DNA from: Mucilaginibacter roseus
Lineage (GTDB): Bacteria > Bacteroidota > Bacteroidia > Sphingobacteriales > Sphingobacteriaceae
NCBI RefSeq assembly: GCF_021215455.1
Contig: NZ_JAJPWV010000002.1
Span: 186,001-250,000 of the forward strand
DNA length: 64,000 nt
Reading direction: 5' to 3'
Positions 18,901 through 26,834 of this stretch are shown in pieces. The notes beneath the pieces are model-generated. The model was not told the origin of the DNA, made no database searches, and saw only the letters and a list, made by a program, of their open reading frames with translations. Position 1 is the first letter of the stretch, and each line of letters opens with the position of its first letter. The translations under genes and the position numbers were made by a program.

Positions 18901-19108
18901 GGCGGCTATCGGCCTGATGCCCGCAGCTATATCAACCGGAATAGGCTCCGAAACACAGAAGCCGTTAGCAATTGTGGTAATAGGCGGTTTGGTTACTTCA
19001 ACTATCCTGACCTTGCTGATATTGCCGATCATCTACGGAATTGTTTACAAATTCATTCACAAACGCGAAAACAGGAAGCTGTTGAAAAAGATAGGTGCTA
19101 TAAGTTAA
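15974..19108 (+). CDS. czcA: Heavy-metal RND transporter (CzcA family)
   Basis: 1044 residues, the usual length, with 12 TM segments and two large periplasmic porter domains. TM4 reads GAVDFGIIIDGAVVMVE and places Asp396, Asp402 and Glu409 at the spacing of the proton-relay residues Asp402/Asp408/Glu415 of Cupriavidus CzcA. This DFG...DGAVV...E form is typical of divalent-cation pumps (Zn, Co, Cd, Ni) rather than CusA-type Cu/Ag pumps. The protein should drive metal export with the adaptor and channel encoded just upstream. A strong terminator follows the gene. Confidence 0.95.
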   Translation: MNKFIKSIIYFSLRNRGFVFFLTAVLAVAGVWSYTNTPIETFPDVTNTQIIIIAQWPGRSAEEVEKMITIPMETVLNSVQKKVNLRTTSSFGLSYVRIIFDDDVDDSFARQQVLSRLSNAELPDGVKPEVEPPYGPTGEIFRYTLKSRTKTLHELTAIQDWVLDRQFKAIPGVADVNSFGGEEKDYEVSVNPSLLQKYGLTSLDVYNAINRSNINVGGDVIEKNNQAFVVRGIGLINNINEIENIIIKNVNNVPILARNIAVIKESGLPRLGQVGRDKDNDVIEGIVVMRKGENPADVLVRIKDKVKDLNDNVLPKDVKIDTFYDRTTLMDFCTETVIHNLLEGIVLVTVVVLLFMADWRTTLTVSIIIPLALLFAFICMRIKGMTANLISMGAVDFGIIIDGAVVMVEGLFVALDHRAKEVGMEKFNKLAKLGLFKNVGSEMGKAIFFSKLIIITCLIPIFAFQKVEGKIFSPLAYTLAFALLGALLFTLTLVPALSSVLLRKNVREKHNPIVLFFENGIKKMFSFTYRNQKMSLVIAMSAMVLTFMSAKLLGTEFLPQLNEGALWVSAQLPMSSSLENSVNVTNKMRAILATFPEVKQTLSQVGRTNDGTDPKGFFNVQIQVDLLPKKQWKRHITQDELIAEMDKKLSQFPGIVFNYSQPIIDNVAEAVAGVPASMAVKIFGPDFEVLDKKADAVMSVLKHVDGVTDLGVLRNLGQPEFRIELDQRKMALYGVSTADANAVIEMAIGGKAATQLYEGERKFDIRVRYQKQYRATQEDIERLMVPTLNGSKISIKEISTIREITGPAFVYRDNNSRYIAVKFSVRGRDLGSTITDAQAKVHKAVQLPHGYSFTWNGEFENQIRASNTLAHVVPICLLVIFLILFVTFGNSKDAMLVLMNVPFALIGGILALHITGINFSISAGIGFIALFGVCIQNGVILISVFRKNLQEGMHLDQALLDGVISRVRPVVMTALMAAIGLMPAAISTGIGSETQKPLAIVVIGGLVTSTILTLLILPIIYGIVYKFIHKRENRKLLKKIGAIS

Positions 19109-19143
19109 TGGTAAATTAGCGCCAGTAATCAGCAAAAAACCCA

Positions 19144-19174
19144 CGCCATAGCGAGATTCGCTATGGCGCTTTTT
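19144..19174 (+). terminator. Rho-independent terminator after czcA
   Basis: Perfect 11-bp stem CGCCATAGCGA / TCGCTATGGCG with GAT loop (19144-19168), then CTTTTT. It ends the metal efflux transcript. Confidence 0.88.
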
Positions 19175-19262
19175 GTTCGTAACTACTATCTATTTGACTT
19201 TAAAAAGCTTGTTTACTACTCATGATTATTGAATGTTCTTTCTTGAGTGTTAGTGATTGTCA

Positions 19263-19468
19263 CTTTCTTTTTAGCAGAAAAAAGAAAGTAACCAAAGAAA
19301 AACTGCCGGCTGCGTCCTGCCCGGTGAAAGGTTGTGCTTTAGCAAGACTTGTGCTATTCCGGGCATTCCTGATGCCGGTAAAAAGGTTATTTACGGTTTG
19401 TGCTTCTGATTAACAATCTATCTGTCATTCCTAACGAGGTACGAGGAGGAATCTGTCGATTTGTTAAT
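19263..19468 (+). repeat. Dispersed composite intergenic repeat, copy B
   Basis: Inverted partner of copy A at 9751-9983. A hairpin CTTTCTTTTT/AAAAAAGAAAG (19263-19288) is followed by GTAACCAAAGAAA. Next come the GCCGGC...GATGCCGG core (19304-19378), the AGGTTATTTAC block and the GAGGTACGAGGAGGAATCTG block. The 63-codon frame across it (19222-19413) is treated as repeat sequence and not a gene. The whole gap 19109-19621 holds only this repeat and two terminators. Confidence 0.82.
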
Positions 19469-19547
19469 GCCTGTGTAATGATCTTTTACCACCGCTCGAT
19501 AGTTTAACTCCCTCTCATTGATAGGATTAGGATGGGGTGAAACAATT

Positions 19548-19591
19548 AAGCCTGGGTTCTGCAATTAAGCGGAACACCAGGCTTCTTTTTT
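19548..19591. terminator. Hairpin terminator between convergent czcA and nagB-type genes
   Basis: Imperfect stem AAGCCTGG..TTCTGC (19548-19562) with GCGGAACACCAGGCTT (19569-19584), loop AATTAA, then CTTTTTT on the plus strand. It lies 38 bp from the stop of the minus-strand gene, so it may also serve that gene, although the T-run on that side is poor. Confidence 0.6.
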
Positions 19592-19621
19592 AATTAACCC
19601 CTTAACTAAAAAAAGTTCTTG

Positions 19622-21541
19622 TTAAAACTCCCAGCGCACAAAAGCCTCTATGGCTTCGTACTCGGCAAGGCCAAGCTCGTCGTAAGCACGAGCAGTTTCG
19701 GCAGTGCGTTGTTCGGCGCGTACCCAAAACTCGCGTGCATCATCACCAGGAAATACAGGCAAATCCTTTTGCGACTGGTGTTTGTATATGGCTAAACGTT
19801 TACGCATCACCTCTTGCGGTGAAAGCGGAACAGCCATTTGTATTTCGTGTATTTCAAACTCGTGCCATGCACCACGGTATAACCACAGCCAGCAATCGTC
19901 AACCCATTCCTCGGTACCTTTAAGGCGTTGCAAGGCAGCCAAAATTACATCAAAGCAAACTTTGTGCGTACCATGCGGGTCGGCAAAATCACCGGCGGCA
20001 AAAACCTGGTGTGGTTTTACTTTACGTAAAAGCTCAACAGTTTGTTGTATATCATCTTCAAAACTTACGTTGCTGTTAGTTTTCTGCCTGTCGTAAAATG
20101 GCAGGTTCTGGAAATGGATATTCTCATCAGGCAAACCGGCAAACCGTGCTCCTGCTATAGCCTCGCCCTTACGTATCAATCCCTTAACATCGCGTATAGC
20201 AATCTGGTCGGGCTGATTTGGGAGCTTCTTACCTATAAACTCACGGCTCTCTCGGTAAGTATTTTCAAGCGTAGTAGTATCAATCCCTTGCGCTTTGTTA
20301 AAATCAATTGCAAACTCCATAAAACGCAGCACATCATCATCCCAAACAGCAGTATTACCTGATGTTTGGTAAGCAACGTGCACCTCATGCCCCTGGTCGG
20401 CCAGACGAATGAAGGTACCACCCATCGAGATCACGTCATCATCAGGGTGCGGGGAGAAAATGATTGAGCGCTTTTTAGCGGGATCTTTACGTTCCGGGCG
20501 CTGGCTGTCGTCAGCATTTGGCTTACCACCCGGCCAGCCAGTAATGGTGTGCTGCAGCTTGTTAAATATGTCGATATTGATGTTGTACACTGGCCCTTTT
20601 TCAGTAGCCAGTTGCGCCATACCGTTATTATTATAATCTTCTTCGGTGAGTTTAAGGATAGGCTTACCGGTAGTTTTTGAAAGCCAAACCACGGCTTTTT
20701 TTATCAATTGGATGTCCCAAACGCAATCGCGTACCAGCCAAGGCGTATCAAAACGGGTTAGCTCGGCAGCAGCATCCTGGTCGAGAATAAATTCCACCTT
20801 ATCAGAGAGTTGCAAATATGTTGCAGGAACTTCTGATGATACTGAACCTTCAACCGCCTTTTTAATAATGCTGGCCTTTTTAAGGTTCCAGGCCATCAAA
20901 ATGATCTCACGGGCCTTGAATATCGTACCAACACCCATCGTGATGGCTTTGGTAGGTACGTTCTCCTTGCCACCAAAATCACGAGACGCATCGCGGCGGG
21001 TAAGGTCATCAAGCGTTACCAGGCGTGTACCTGAATTTGGCGCTGAACCCGGCTCGTTAAAACCGATGTGACCGGTACGGCCTATACCCAGTATTTGCAG
21101 GTCGAGCCCACCGTATGAATTTATTTTTTGCTCGTAGTTGATGCAGAATTGAGCCACATCTTCCTCAGCCAGCGTACCATCAGGTATATGTATGTTCGCC
21201 GGATCGATGTCGACATGGTCAAACAGTTGCTGCTTCATAAAAGTAACGTAGCTCTGCTCGGCGTCAGGCTGCATCGGGAAGTACTCGTCCAGATTAAAGG
21301 TAACTACATTTTTAAAGCTCAGCCCCTCCACTTTATGTAAACGAATCAGCTCTTTATAAACCTTAACGGGAGTAGCACCGGTGGCTAAACCTAAAACAGT
21401 TTTTTCTCCGCGGCTTTGTTTATCGCGTATCAGCGCAGCTATGCGTGCGGCCACACTGTTTGAGGCAGCTGTTGAATCCGGGAATACAGTAACAGGTAGT
21501 TTTTCGTAACGGGTTTCTTCAAGCAGGTTGAGTCGTGACAT
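19622..21541 (-). CDS. nagB: Glucosamine-6-phosphate deaminase fused to a LmbE/PIG-L deacetylase domain
   Basis: 639 residues from the ATG at 21539-21541 (MSRLNLLEE); the TTG-started extension is rejected. Residues 1-270 form a NagB domain with GLATGATP, FNLDEYFP (Asp85/Glu86) and GIGRTGHIGFNEPGS (His158, Glu163), converting GlcN6P to fructose-6-P plus ammonia. The Asp that precedes His in E. coli NagB (DGH) is Thr156 here. After a linker, residues about 360-600 form a LmbE/PIG-L domain with FSPHPDDDVISMGG (zinc-binding His-Pro-Asp-Asp) and a later DPHGTHK. This domain family removes N-acetyl groups from GlcNAc derivatives. The long form is known in Bacteroidota. No signal peptide, so cytoplasmic. 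The ROK regulator and GlcNAc kinase lie next door. Confidence 0.92.
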   Translation of the reverse strand: MSRLNLLEETRYEKLPVTVFPDSTAASNSVAARIAALIRDKQSRGEKTVLGLATGATPVKVYKELIRLHKVEGLSFKNVVTFNLDEYFPMQPDAEQSYVTFMKQQLFDHVDIDPANIHIPDGTLAEEDVAQFCINYEQKINSYGGLDLQILGIGRTGHIGFNEPGSAPNSGTRLVTLDDLTRRDASRDFGGKENVPTKAITMGVGTIFKAREIILMAWNLKKASIIKKAVEGSVSSEVPATYLQLSDKVEFILDQDAAAELTRFDTPWLVRDCVWDIQLIKKAVVWLSKTTGKPILKLTEEDYNNNGMAQLATEKGPVYNINIDIFNKLQHTITGWPGGKPNADDSQRPERKDPAKKRSIIFSPHPDDDVISMGGTFIRLADQGHEVHVAYQTSGNTAVWDDDVLRFMEFAIDFNKAQGIDTTTLENTYRESREFIGKKLPNQPDQIAIRDVKGLIRKGEAIAGARFAGLPDENIHFQNLPFYDRQKTNSNVSFEDDIQQTVELLRKVKPHQVFAAGDFADPHGTHKVCFDVILAALQRLKGTEEWVDDCWLWLYRGAWHEFEIHEIQMAVPLSPQEVMRKRLAIYKHQSQKDLPVFPGDDAREFWVRAEQRTAETARAYDELGLAEYEAIEAFVRWEF

Positions 21542-21577
21542 ATATTGGAATGTAGTTTGGTTACTCTGCAAATTAAA

Positions 21578-21585
21578 CAAACTTA
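21578..21585 (-). promoter_or_regulatory. -7 promoter element TAAGTTTG before the nagB fusion
   Basis: On the minus strand TAAGTTTG matches TAnnTTTG, 36 nt before the ATG. No clear -33 match is present. It sits in the 141-bp gap between the ROK gene and nagB, supporting an independent promoter for nagB. Confidence 0.4.
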
Positions 21586-21682
21586 CTTATATTTTTTAAA
21601 TAATAAATAAAACTTATTAAATAATTTACAAAGTACGACACACAATTAGATGCAGTATATACAGCTTAATATCTATAATGTT

Positions 21683-22897
21683 TTATTTATTTTTTGACGT
21701 GCCGCCGTGTACTTTATTAAAGCTCTCCATTACCAGGATTGCCGCTCCAATCAGCTCTGCGTCAAACCCAATTTCAGATATGAATAGCTCCGTTCCTTGT
21801 GCCAGGCGAGGTATGCAATACTTGTTAAGCGCCTGTTGTATAGGGGCTAACAAAAGTTTACCAACCTTAACTCCACGGCCACTAAGTACTATGGCCTTGG
21901 GGTTAAGTATATGTATCAGAATAGATAGCGCACGGCCTATCTTGTACGCAGCATCCGAAAGTAATTCAATTGCGTATTGATCACCTTTGTTGGCCGCATC
22001 CATCAATACGTTACCAACGGCAAGATTAGAATGATCATCCGTTATATAATGTTGCAGGCTTGACTTCTGTCCGCTTTCAACACCCTCTATGGCTTTTTGA
22101 GCTACTGCCATTAAAGAGGCTTCGGCTTCTAAACATCCCTGTTTGCCGCAGGCACAAAGCGCGCCTTCCTCGGCAATGGGTATATGGCTAAACTCCCCGG
22201 CAAAACCATTTTCCCCGCGGAATATCTGTCCGTTAATGATCATGCCTAAGCCTATCCCCCAACCAATATTGATCACCATTACATCCTTAATCGATTTAGC
22301 TATGCCGAATTTTAATTCAGACAAAGCGATAAGGCTCGAATCGTTATCAATATACACCGGAAGTTCTACGGCATCGCCAATATATTGCGTAAGGCTTTTA
22401 CTTCCGGCATCAAGGTAAGTGTAGTTAATTCCTTCGTTTACGTTTACAAAACCCGGCATACCAATGCCTACCCCTATTATCTTTTCTTTATCAACCTTCG
22501 CCTTTTCTATATGGTTGTTAATTAACGATACCAAAGAGTCAAGCGCTTGCGGATTGTCCAGTAACTTTAAGCTGATGATCTCTATGGGCGAAACAAAATT
22601 ATTCAACAGGTCAACAATGCCAATACGCGTTGAAAGCTGATCCATCGCTACGGTAACGATGTATAACCTATCGTGCCTGACTGAGTACATCAATGGCCTG
22701 CGGCCGCCGCTCGATGGGGCATAACCTTGCTCTACAACAAAACCTGCCTCAATTAAATGATTCACTGCCTTGGTAACCAGCGGTATACTTTTATCAATGC
22801 GTGCGCTTAGCTCAGCGCTTGATAATTGCTCGCTGTAATACAAATTTTGTATTATCTCTGCATAAAGCTTAGCTGTTTTCTTGTTGGCGTTGAACAT
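21683..22897 (-). CDS. ROK-family transcriptional regulator (NagC/Mlc-like)
   Basis: 404 residues. A winged helix-turn-helix occupies about 10-75 (LSSAELSARIDKSIPLVTKA, VNHLIEAGFVVEQ), followed by a sugar-kinase-like ROK domain with GVGIGMPGFVN, NIGWGIGLGMI and the zinc-binding CACGKQGCLEAEAS. It should bind a sugar or sugar phosphate and control transcription. Between the nagB fusion and the GlcNAc kinase, it is the likely regulator of amino-sugar use; the effector (GlcNAc or GlcNAc-6-P) is inferred. It is divergent from the kinase gene across a 331-bp gap. Confidence 0.92.
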   Translation of the reverse strand: MFNANKKTAKLYAEIIQNLYYSEQLSSAELSARIDKSIPLVTKAVNHLIEAGFVVEQGYAPSSGGRRPLMYSVRHDRLYIVTVAMDQLSTRIGIVDLLNNFVSPIEIISLKLLDNPQALDSLVSLINNHIEKAKVDKEKIIGVGIGMPGFVNVNEGINYTYLDAGSKSLTQYIGDAVELPVYIDNDSSLIALSELKFGIAKSIKDVMVINIGWGIGLGMIINGQIFRGENGFAGEFSHIPIAEEGALCACGKQGCLEAEASLMAVAQKAIEGVESGQKSSLQHYITDDHSNLAVGNVLMDAANKGDQYAIELLSDAAYKIGRALSILIHILNPKAIVLSGRGVKVGKLLLAPIQQALNKYCIPRLAQGTELFISEIGFDAELIGAAILVMESFNKVHGGTSKNK

Positions 22898-23228
22898 ACA
22901 GGTTTATAATCCTCAAATAGCAAAAAGTTAGTGTTGTAAATCGTATTCTAACAAACACCATACTCAAATTTAAGTTCTGTAACGTATTGTTAAAATATAT
23001 GACGCTAATATAAGCAGAGGCGTTACATATTTTTACAAGGGTCATCTAAATTTTATAAAACACAAAAAATCTTTTTAAAAAAATTTTAAAGTTTTTATAC
23101 CTTTTTATTAGTTTTGATTAACTGACTACTATAAACTTAAGCTGTCCCCACCTGAAGATATCGTAGTAATATTAATTTCCGGCCGTATTTTACCGGCGGA
23201 GCGTAAAAACACTTAAATAATTAGTTCA
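22898..23228. other. Divergent regulatory gap between ROK regulator and GlcNAc kinase
   Basis: AT-rich 331-bp gap with no supported gene. It holds a TAGTTTTG (23109-23116, plus strand) matching TAnnTTTG, about 110 nt before the kinase ATG, and two complementary hexamers GTAACG (22979-22984) and CGTTAC (23021-23026) 36 nt apart. These could be operator half-sites, but such short matches may be chance. Confidence 0.35.
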
Positions 23229-24107
23229 ATGAAACTTATTGCAGACAGCGGCTCTACCAAAACTGATTGGTGCCTATTGGGCGACAACAACTCCATAACG
23301 TATTTTGATACCGAAGGATTTAACCCGTATTATGTTGATGCGGATTATATTTACAACGCCATAGTGGCCAAGCTGCCTGCTAACCTTGATACAGAGAAGG
23401 TAAAAGAGATTTATTTTTATGGTGCCGGCTGTAGTGGCGACAAAAACCCAATAGTGGAAACCGCCCTTGCTCGCATTTTTAAACATGCGCACATTGAGGT
23501 TGAACACGATTTGCTGGCAGCGGCCCGTGCGCTTTTGGGCGATGATACCGGATTTGTAGCTATTTTAGGCACAGGCGCCAACAGTTGCCTGTACAACGGC
23601 AAAACTATAACCCATCAAATTGATTCGCTTGGCTTTATGCTTGGCGATGAAGGCAGCGGCGCTTACATTGGCAAGCAGCTATTAGTTAGTTACGGCAGGG
23701 GTCAGTTGCCTGAAGACCTGCGTATTGAATTCTGGAACGAATACGGCCTCACGCCTGACGATATTGTGGAACACGCCCACTCCAAACCTTTACCCAACCG
23801 GTTTTGCGCAAGTTTTGTACGCTTTATAGCGCCGCGCATGGAACACCCTTATATCAACCGTATTATCCGTAAAGCATTTACCGATTGCTTTGAGAATATG
23901 ATCTCGTTATACCCGGATTTTAAACTTTATTCACTTAATTGTGTCGGATCAATAGGCTATATGTTTTCGGCAATATTGAGCGATGTGGCAAAAACCTATG
24001 GTATGCGTACCGGCAATATTATAAAAGCGCCAATTGAAGGATTAATAAGCTATCATGCTAAAGCCACTGTTCAGCCATTAGGTGATGCTAATGAGGCGTC
24101 AATATAA
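23229..24107 (+). CDS. BadF/BadG-type ATPase, probable N-acetylglucosamine kinase
   Basis: 292 residues of the ASKHA (actin-like) fold: phosphate 1 motif MKLIADSGSTKTDW at the N-terminus, phosphate 2 motif FVAILGTGANSCLY near 112, and SLGFMLGDEGSGAYIG. Bacteroidota proteins of this length and pattern are annotated as BadF-type N-acetylglucosamine kinases. The nearby nagB fusion, ROK regulator and GH20 hexosaminidase support phosphorylation of GlcNAc to GlcNAc-6-P in the cytoplasm. GH20 follows 98 bp downstream on the same strand. Confidence 0.86.
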   Translation: MKLIADSGSTKTDWCLLGDNNSITYFDTEGFNPYYVDADYIYNAIVAKLPANLDTEKVKEIYFYGAGCSGDKNPIVETALARIFKHAHIEVEHDLLAAARALLGDDTGFVAILGTGANSCLYNGKTITHQIDSLGFMLGDEGSGAYIGKQLLVSYGRGQLPEDLRIEFWNEYGLTPDDIVEHAHSKPLPNRFCASFVRFIAPRMEHPYINRIIRKAFTDCFENMISLYPDFKLYSLNCVGSIGYMFSAILSDVAKTYGMRTGNIIKAPIEGLISYHAKATVQPLGDANEASI

Positions 24108-24205
24108 GCCGCTAAACAGCTTTATCTAATTTATCGGCAGGTTTTTTGCAACCGCATAATATATTTACGTGTTAAACTAAGGGGCTTGCCTCTAAATATA
24201 CATTT

Positions 24206-26728
24206 ATGAGAAAATCGGTTTTAATAATATTTTCTGTAATGATAAGTGCCGTGGCATTGGCGCAAAGCAAAAATCCGTTTAATGCCGCTGATTTAAGGTT
24301 AAGCTGGCAAATTGTTGAAAATCCATATGCCAATACCACACAGGCGCGCGCTCTGATAACCTTAGTTAACAAGGGTAGCAAACCCATACCGGCAAAGGGC
24401 TGGAAGATATATTTTAATGCCACCACCACCCGCACCGGCCCGGATAAAATTTTATTGGTAGACCGCGTGAACGGCGACTTATTCGCGTTATACCCAGGCA
24501 GCGGCTTTAAAAGTGTCGCCGCCGGAGACTCCATATCGTCAAGCGTGTTGCAAGGGCATGTTAAGGATGTTACCGACTTTCCGAAAGGATTTTATATCGT
24601 TTTTAACAACGAACCCGAAAAAGGCTATCCGCTGCTTACCGATATTACCAACCAGGTAAATGTAGACAAGAGCGAAAAAGCGCTGGCCGAAAAAATTTAT
24701 CGCCAAAATGAGCTGATAACCGATGTACCTGCCGCTAACTTATCGCCGGTATTACCTACCCCGGTTAGCTACAAACGTGCCGCCGGTAGCTTTAAGCTCA
24801 ATCCGCAGGTTAAAATTATTAATGACCCGGCTTTTATTAAGGAGGCTACCTATTTTAAAGATGAATTGGCCAAAGTTTTAGGCAGTAAACCACAAACCGG
24901 TTTTACCGAAAAATATAACGTCATCGTACTTCAAAAAGGCGGCAATAACGGCGCGGAAGGTTACCAGCTACAAGTAACGCCGGGGCGTATAACTATAAGC
25001 GCGACTAACGGAGCGGGTATATTTTACGGGTTGCAATCGTTGAAAAACCTGTTGCCGGCAAGCGCCTGGTCTGGTACACAAAAAAACTTTGATATCCCTG
25101 CCGTTACAATCACAGATGCCCCGCGTTTTGAACACCGTGCATTTATGATGGACGTTGCCCGTAATTTTCAGCCCAAATCGCATTTGATCAAGGTGATCGA
25201 CCTGTTATCCTTTTATAAATTCAATGTGCTGCACATGCACTTTGTTGATGATGAGGGCTGGCGTATAGAAATACCCGGGCTGCCTGAGCTTACCCAAACC
25301 GGCTCAACACGCGGGCACAGCACTAACGAGCTTAACGCAATTAACCCTGCTTACGGCTCAGGCCCTGATACCACCAACCAGGCAGGCAGCGGCTATTACA
25401 GCAGGCAGGAATTCATAGAAATTTTGCGTTATGCTAATGAAAGGCATATAAGGGTAATACCAGAAATTGAAACACCCGGGCATGCGCGCGCTGCTATTAA
25501 AGCGATGGACGCGCGTTACAGCCGCCTGATGAAACTTGGCAAAAAAGCCGAGGCTGAACAATATTTACTGCGTGATATTAACGACAAATCAAGCTACCGC
25601 TCAGTACAGGGTTTTAGCGACAACGTTGTAAATGTAGGCCTGCCATCGGTATACTCTTTCCTGGAAAAAGTGTCTGACGAGCTGATAGCCATGTACAAAG
25701 AAGCTGGTGCGCCTTTACAAACCATACATTTTGGTGGCGATGAAGTGCCTGCCGGCGTCTGGGAAAAATCGCCGGTAATTGCTGATCTGATGAAGAAAGA
25801 CTCGAGCATTAAAAACACATCCGACCTGTGGTTTTACTACTTCGGTAAGGTAAACAACATGCTCAAATCAAAAAGCCTGTACTTATCCGGTTGGGAAGAA
25901 ATCGGTTTAACCAGTGGCGTAGTCAACGGCCGTAAACGACTGGTAATTGACCCACGTTTTGCCAATGAGAACTTCCACACCGATGTTTGGAATAACCTTG
26001 CCGGAAACGAAGATCTGGCTTATAAACTGGCCAACGCAGGCTATAAAGTGGTGCTGACCAACGTTACCAACCTTTACCTGGACCTGGCTTATAATACCAG
26101 TTTTTATGAGCGTGGGCAGTACTGGGGTGGCTATGTCGACCTGAATAAACCATTCTCTTTTATCCCATACAACTATTATAAAAATCAGAAGGAAAACGAG
26201 CAGGGCCAGCCGCTTAAAGCCGGATATTTTGATGGTAAGGAGCAATTAACCGAAGAAGGCAAACGCAACATTGTAGGCATACAATCGCCGCTATGGGCTG
26301 AGGTGATCACTTCTCCCGAAAAGCATGAATACCTGTTATTGCCTAAGCTGCTTGCAGTAGCGGAACGTGCGTGGGCACCTGACCCGCAATGGGCTACCGA
26401 GCCGGAGATTGCAAAAAGTGAGGCTATGTACAATCAGGCTTGGGCTGCTTTTGCTAACAAAGTGGGCAAAAGCGAACTGCCAAAGTTAGACCATTATGCT
26501 GGTGGTTTTCAATACCGAATTCCAACTCCGGGTATTGTAATTGAAAATGGATTGGTGCGAGCCAACATGCAATTACCGGGTTTCACTATTCGCTATACTA
26601 CTGACGGTACAGAACCTGATGTTAACAGCCGCATGTTTACCGACAGCATCCCTTATTCACCGCAACTTAACCTGCGGGCATTCAACAACGAGGGTCGCGG
26701 CGGCCGTACCGTTAAAGTTGTACAATAA
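24206..26728 (+). CDS. GH20 beta-N-acetylhexosaminidase
   Basis: 840 residues with a signal peptide (cleavage after ALAQ, residue 20). Domains: an N-terminal chitobiase carbohydrate-binding-like domain (about 25-150), a GH20b alpha/beta domain (175-300), the catalytic barrel (305-690), and a C-terminal CHB_HEX-type domain (780-840). The catalytic pair is Asp512-Glu513 in HFGGDEVPAG, using substrate-assisted catalysis through the N-acetyl group. It releases terminal GlcNAc/GalNAc from chitobiose or glycans in the periplasm or at the surface. Downstream of the GlcNAc kinase, it fits an amino-sugar unit. Confidence 0.95.
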   Translation: MRKSVLIIFSVMISAVALAQSKNPFNAADLRLSWQIVENPYANTTQARALITLVNKGSKPIPAKGWKIYFNATTTRTGPDKILLVDRVNGDLFALYPGSGFKSVAAGDSISSSVLQGHVKDVTDFPKGFYIVFNNEPEKGYPLLTDITNQVNVDKSEKALAEKIYRQNELITDVPAANLSPVLPTPVSYKRAAGSFKLNPQVKIINDPAFIKEATYFKDELAKVLGSKPQTGFTEKYNVIVLQKGGNNGAEGYQLQVTPGRITISATNGAGIFYGLQSLKNLLPASAWSGTQKNFDIPAVTITDAPRFEHRAFMMDVARNFQPKSHLIKVIDLLSFYKFNVLHMHFVDDEGWRIEIPGLPELTQTGSTRGHSTNELNAINPAYGSGPDTTNQAGSGYYSRQEFIEILRYANERHIRVIPEIETPGHARAAIKAMDARYSRLMKLGKKAEAEQYLLRDINDKSSYRSVQGFSDNVVNVGLPSVYSFLEKVSDELIAMYKEAGAPLQTIHFGGDEVPAGVWEKSPVIADLMKKDSSIKNTSDLWFYYFGKVNNMLKSKSLYLSGWEEIGLTSGVVNGRKRLVIDPRFANENFHTDVWNNLAGNEDLAYKLANAGYKVVLTNVTNLYLDLAYNTSFYERGQYWGGYVDLNKPFSFIPYNYYKNQKENEQGQPLKAGYFDGKEQLTEEGKRNIVGIQSPLWAEVITSPEKHEYLLLPKLLAVAERAWAPDPQWATEPEIAKSEAMYNQAWAAFANKVGKSELPKLDHYAGGFQYRIPTPGIVIENGLVRANMQLPGFTIRYTTDGTEPDVNSRMFTDSIPYSPQLNLRAFNNEGRGGRTVKVVQ

Positions 26729-26792
26729 ATTAGTGAGTAGTGAACAAACAAAAAGTTAGGGTTTAGACGTTAGATTTAGAATTTTAAAATTT

Positions 26793-26834
26793 AAAAGTAA
26801 GGTCGCTGTTTTAGTAAACAGCGACCTTACTTTT
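26793..26834. terminator. Bidirectional terminator between GH20 and GH92
   Basis: Perfect 19-bp inverted repeat: left arm 26793-26811, loop TAGT, right arm 26816-26834, with A-rich start and T-rich end so both strands get a U-tract. The right arm overlaps the stop codon of the minus-strand GH92 gene. Confidence 0.9.

Noticed and set aside
15974..19108. Calling the RND pump CusA (Cu/Ag)
   Set aside because: The TM4 DFG...DGAVV...E pattern is that of divalent-metal CzcA-type pumps.
19222..19413. 63-codon plus-strand frame with KKKVTKEKLPAASCPVKG-type sequence
   Set aside because: It lies across dispersed repeat copy B; the same sequence family in copy A has no matching frame, and such frames are a known by-product of this repeat.
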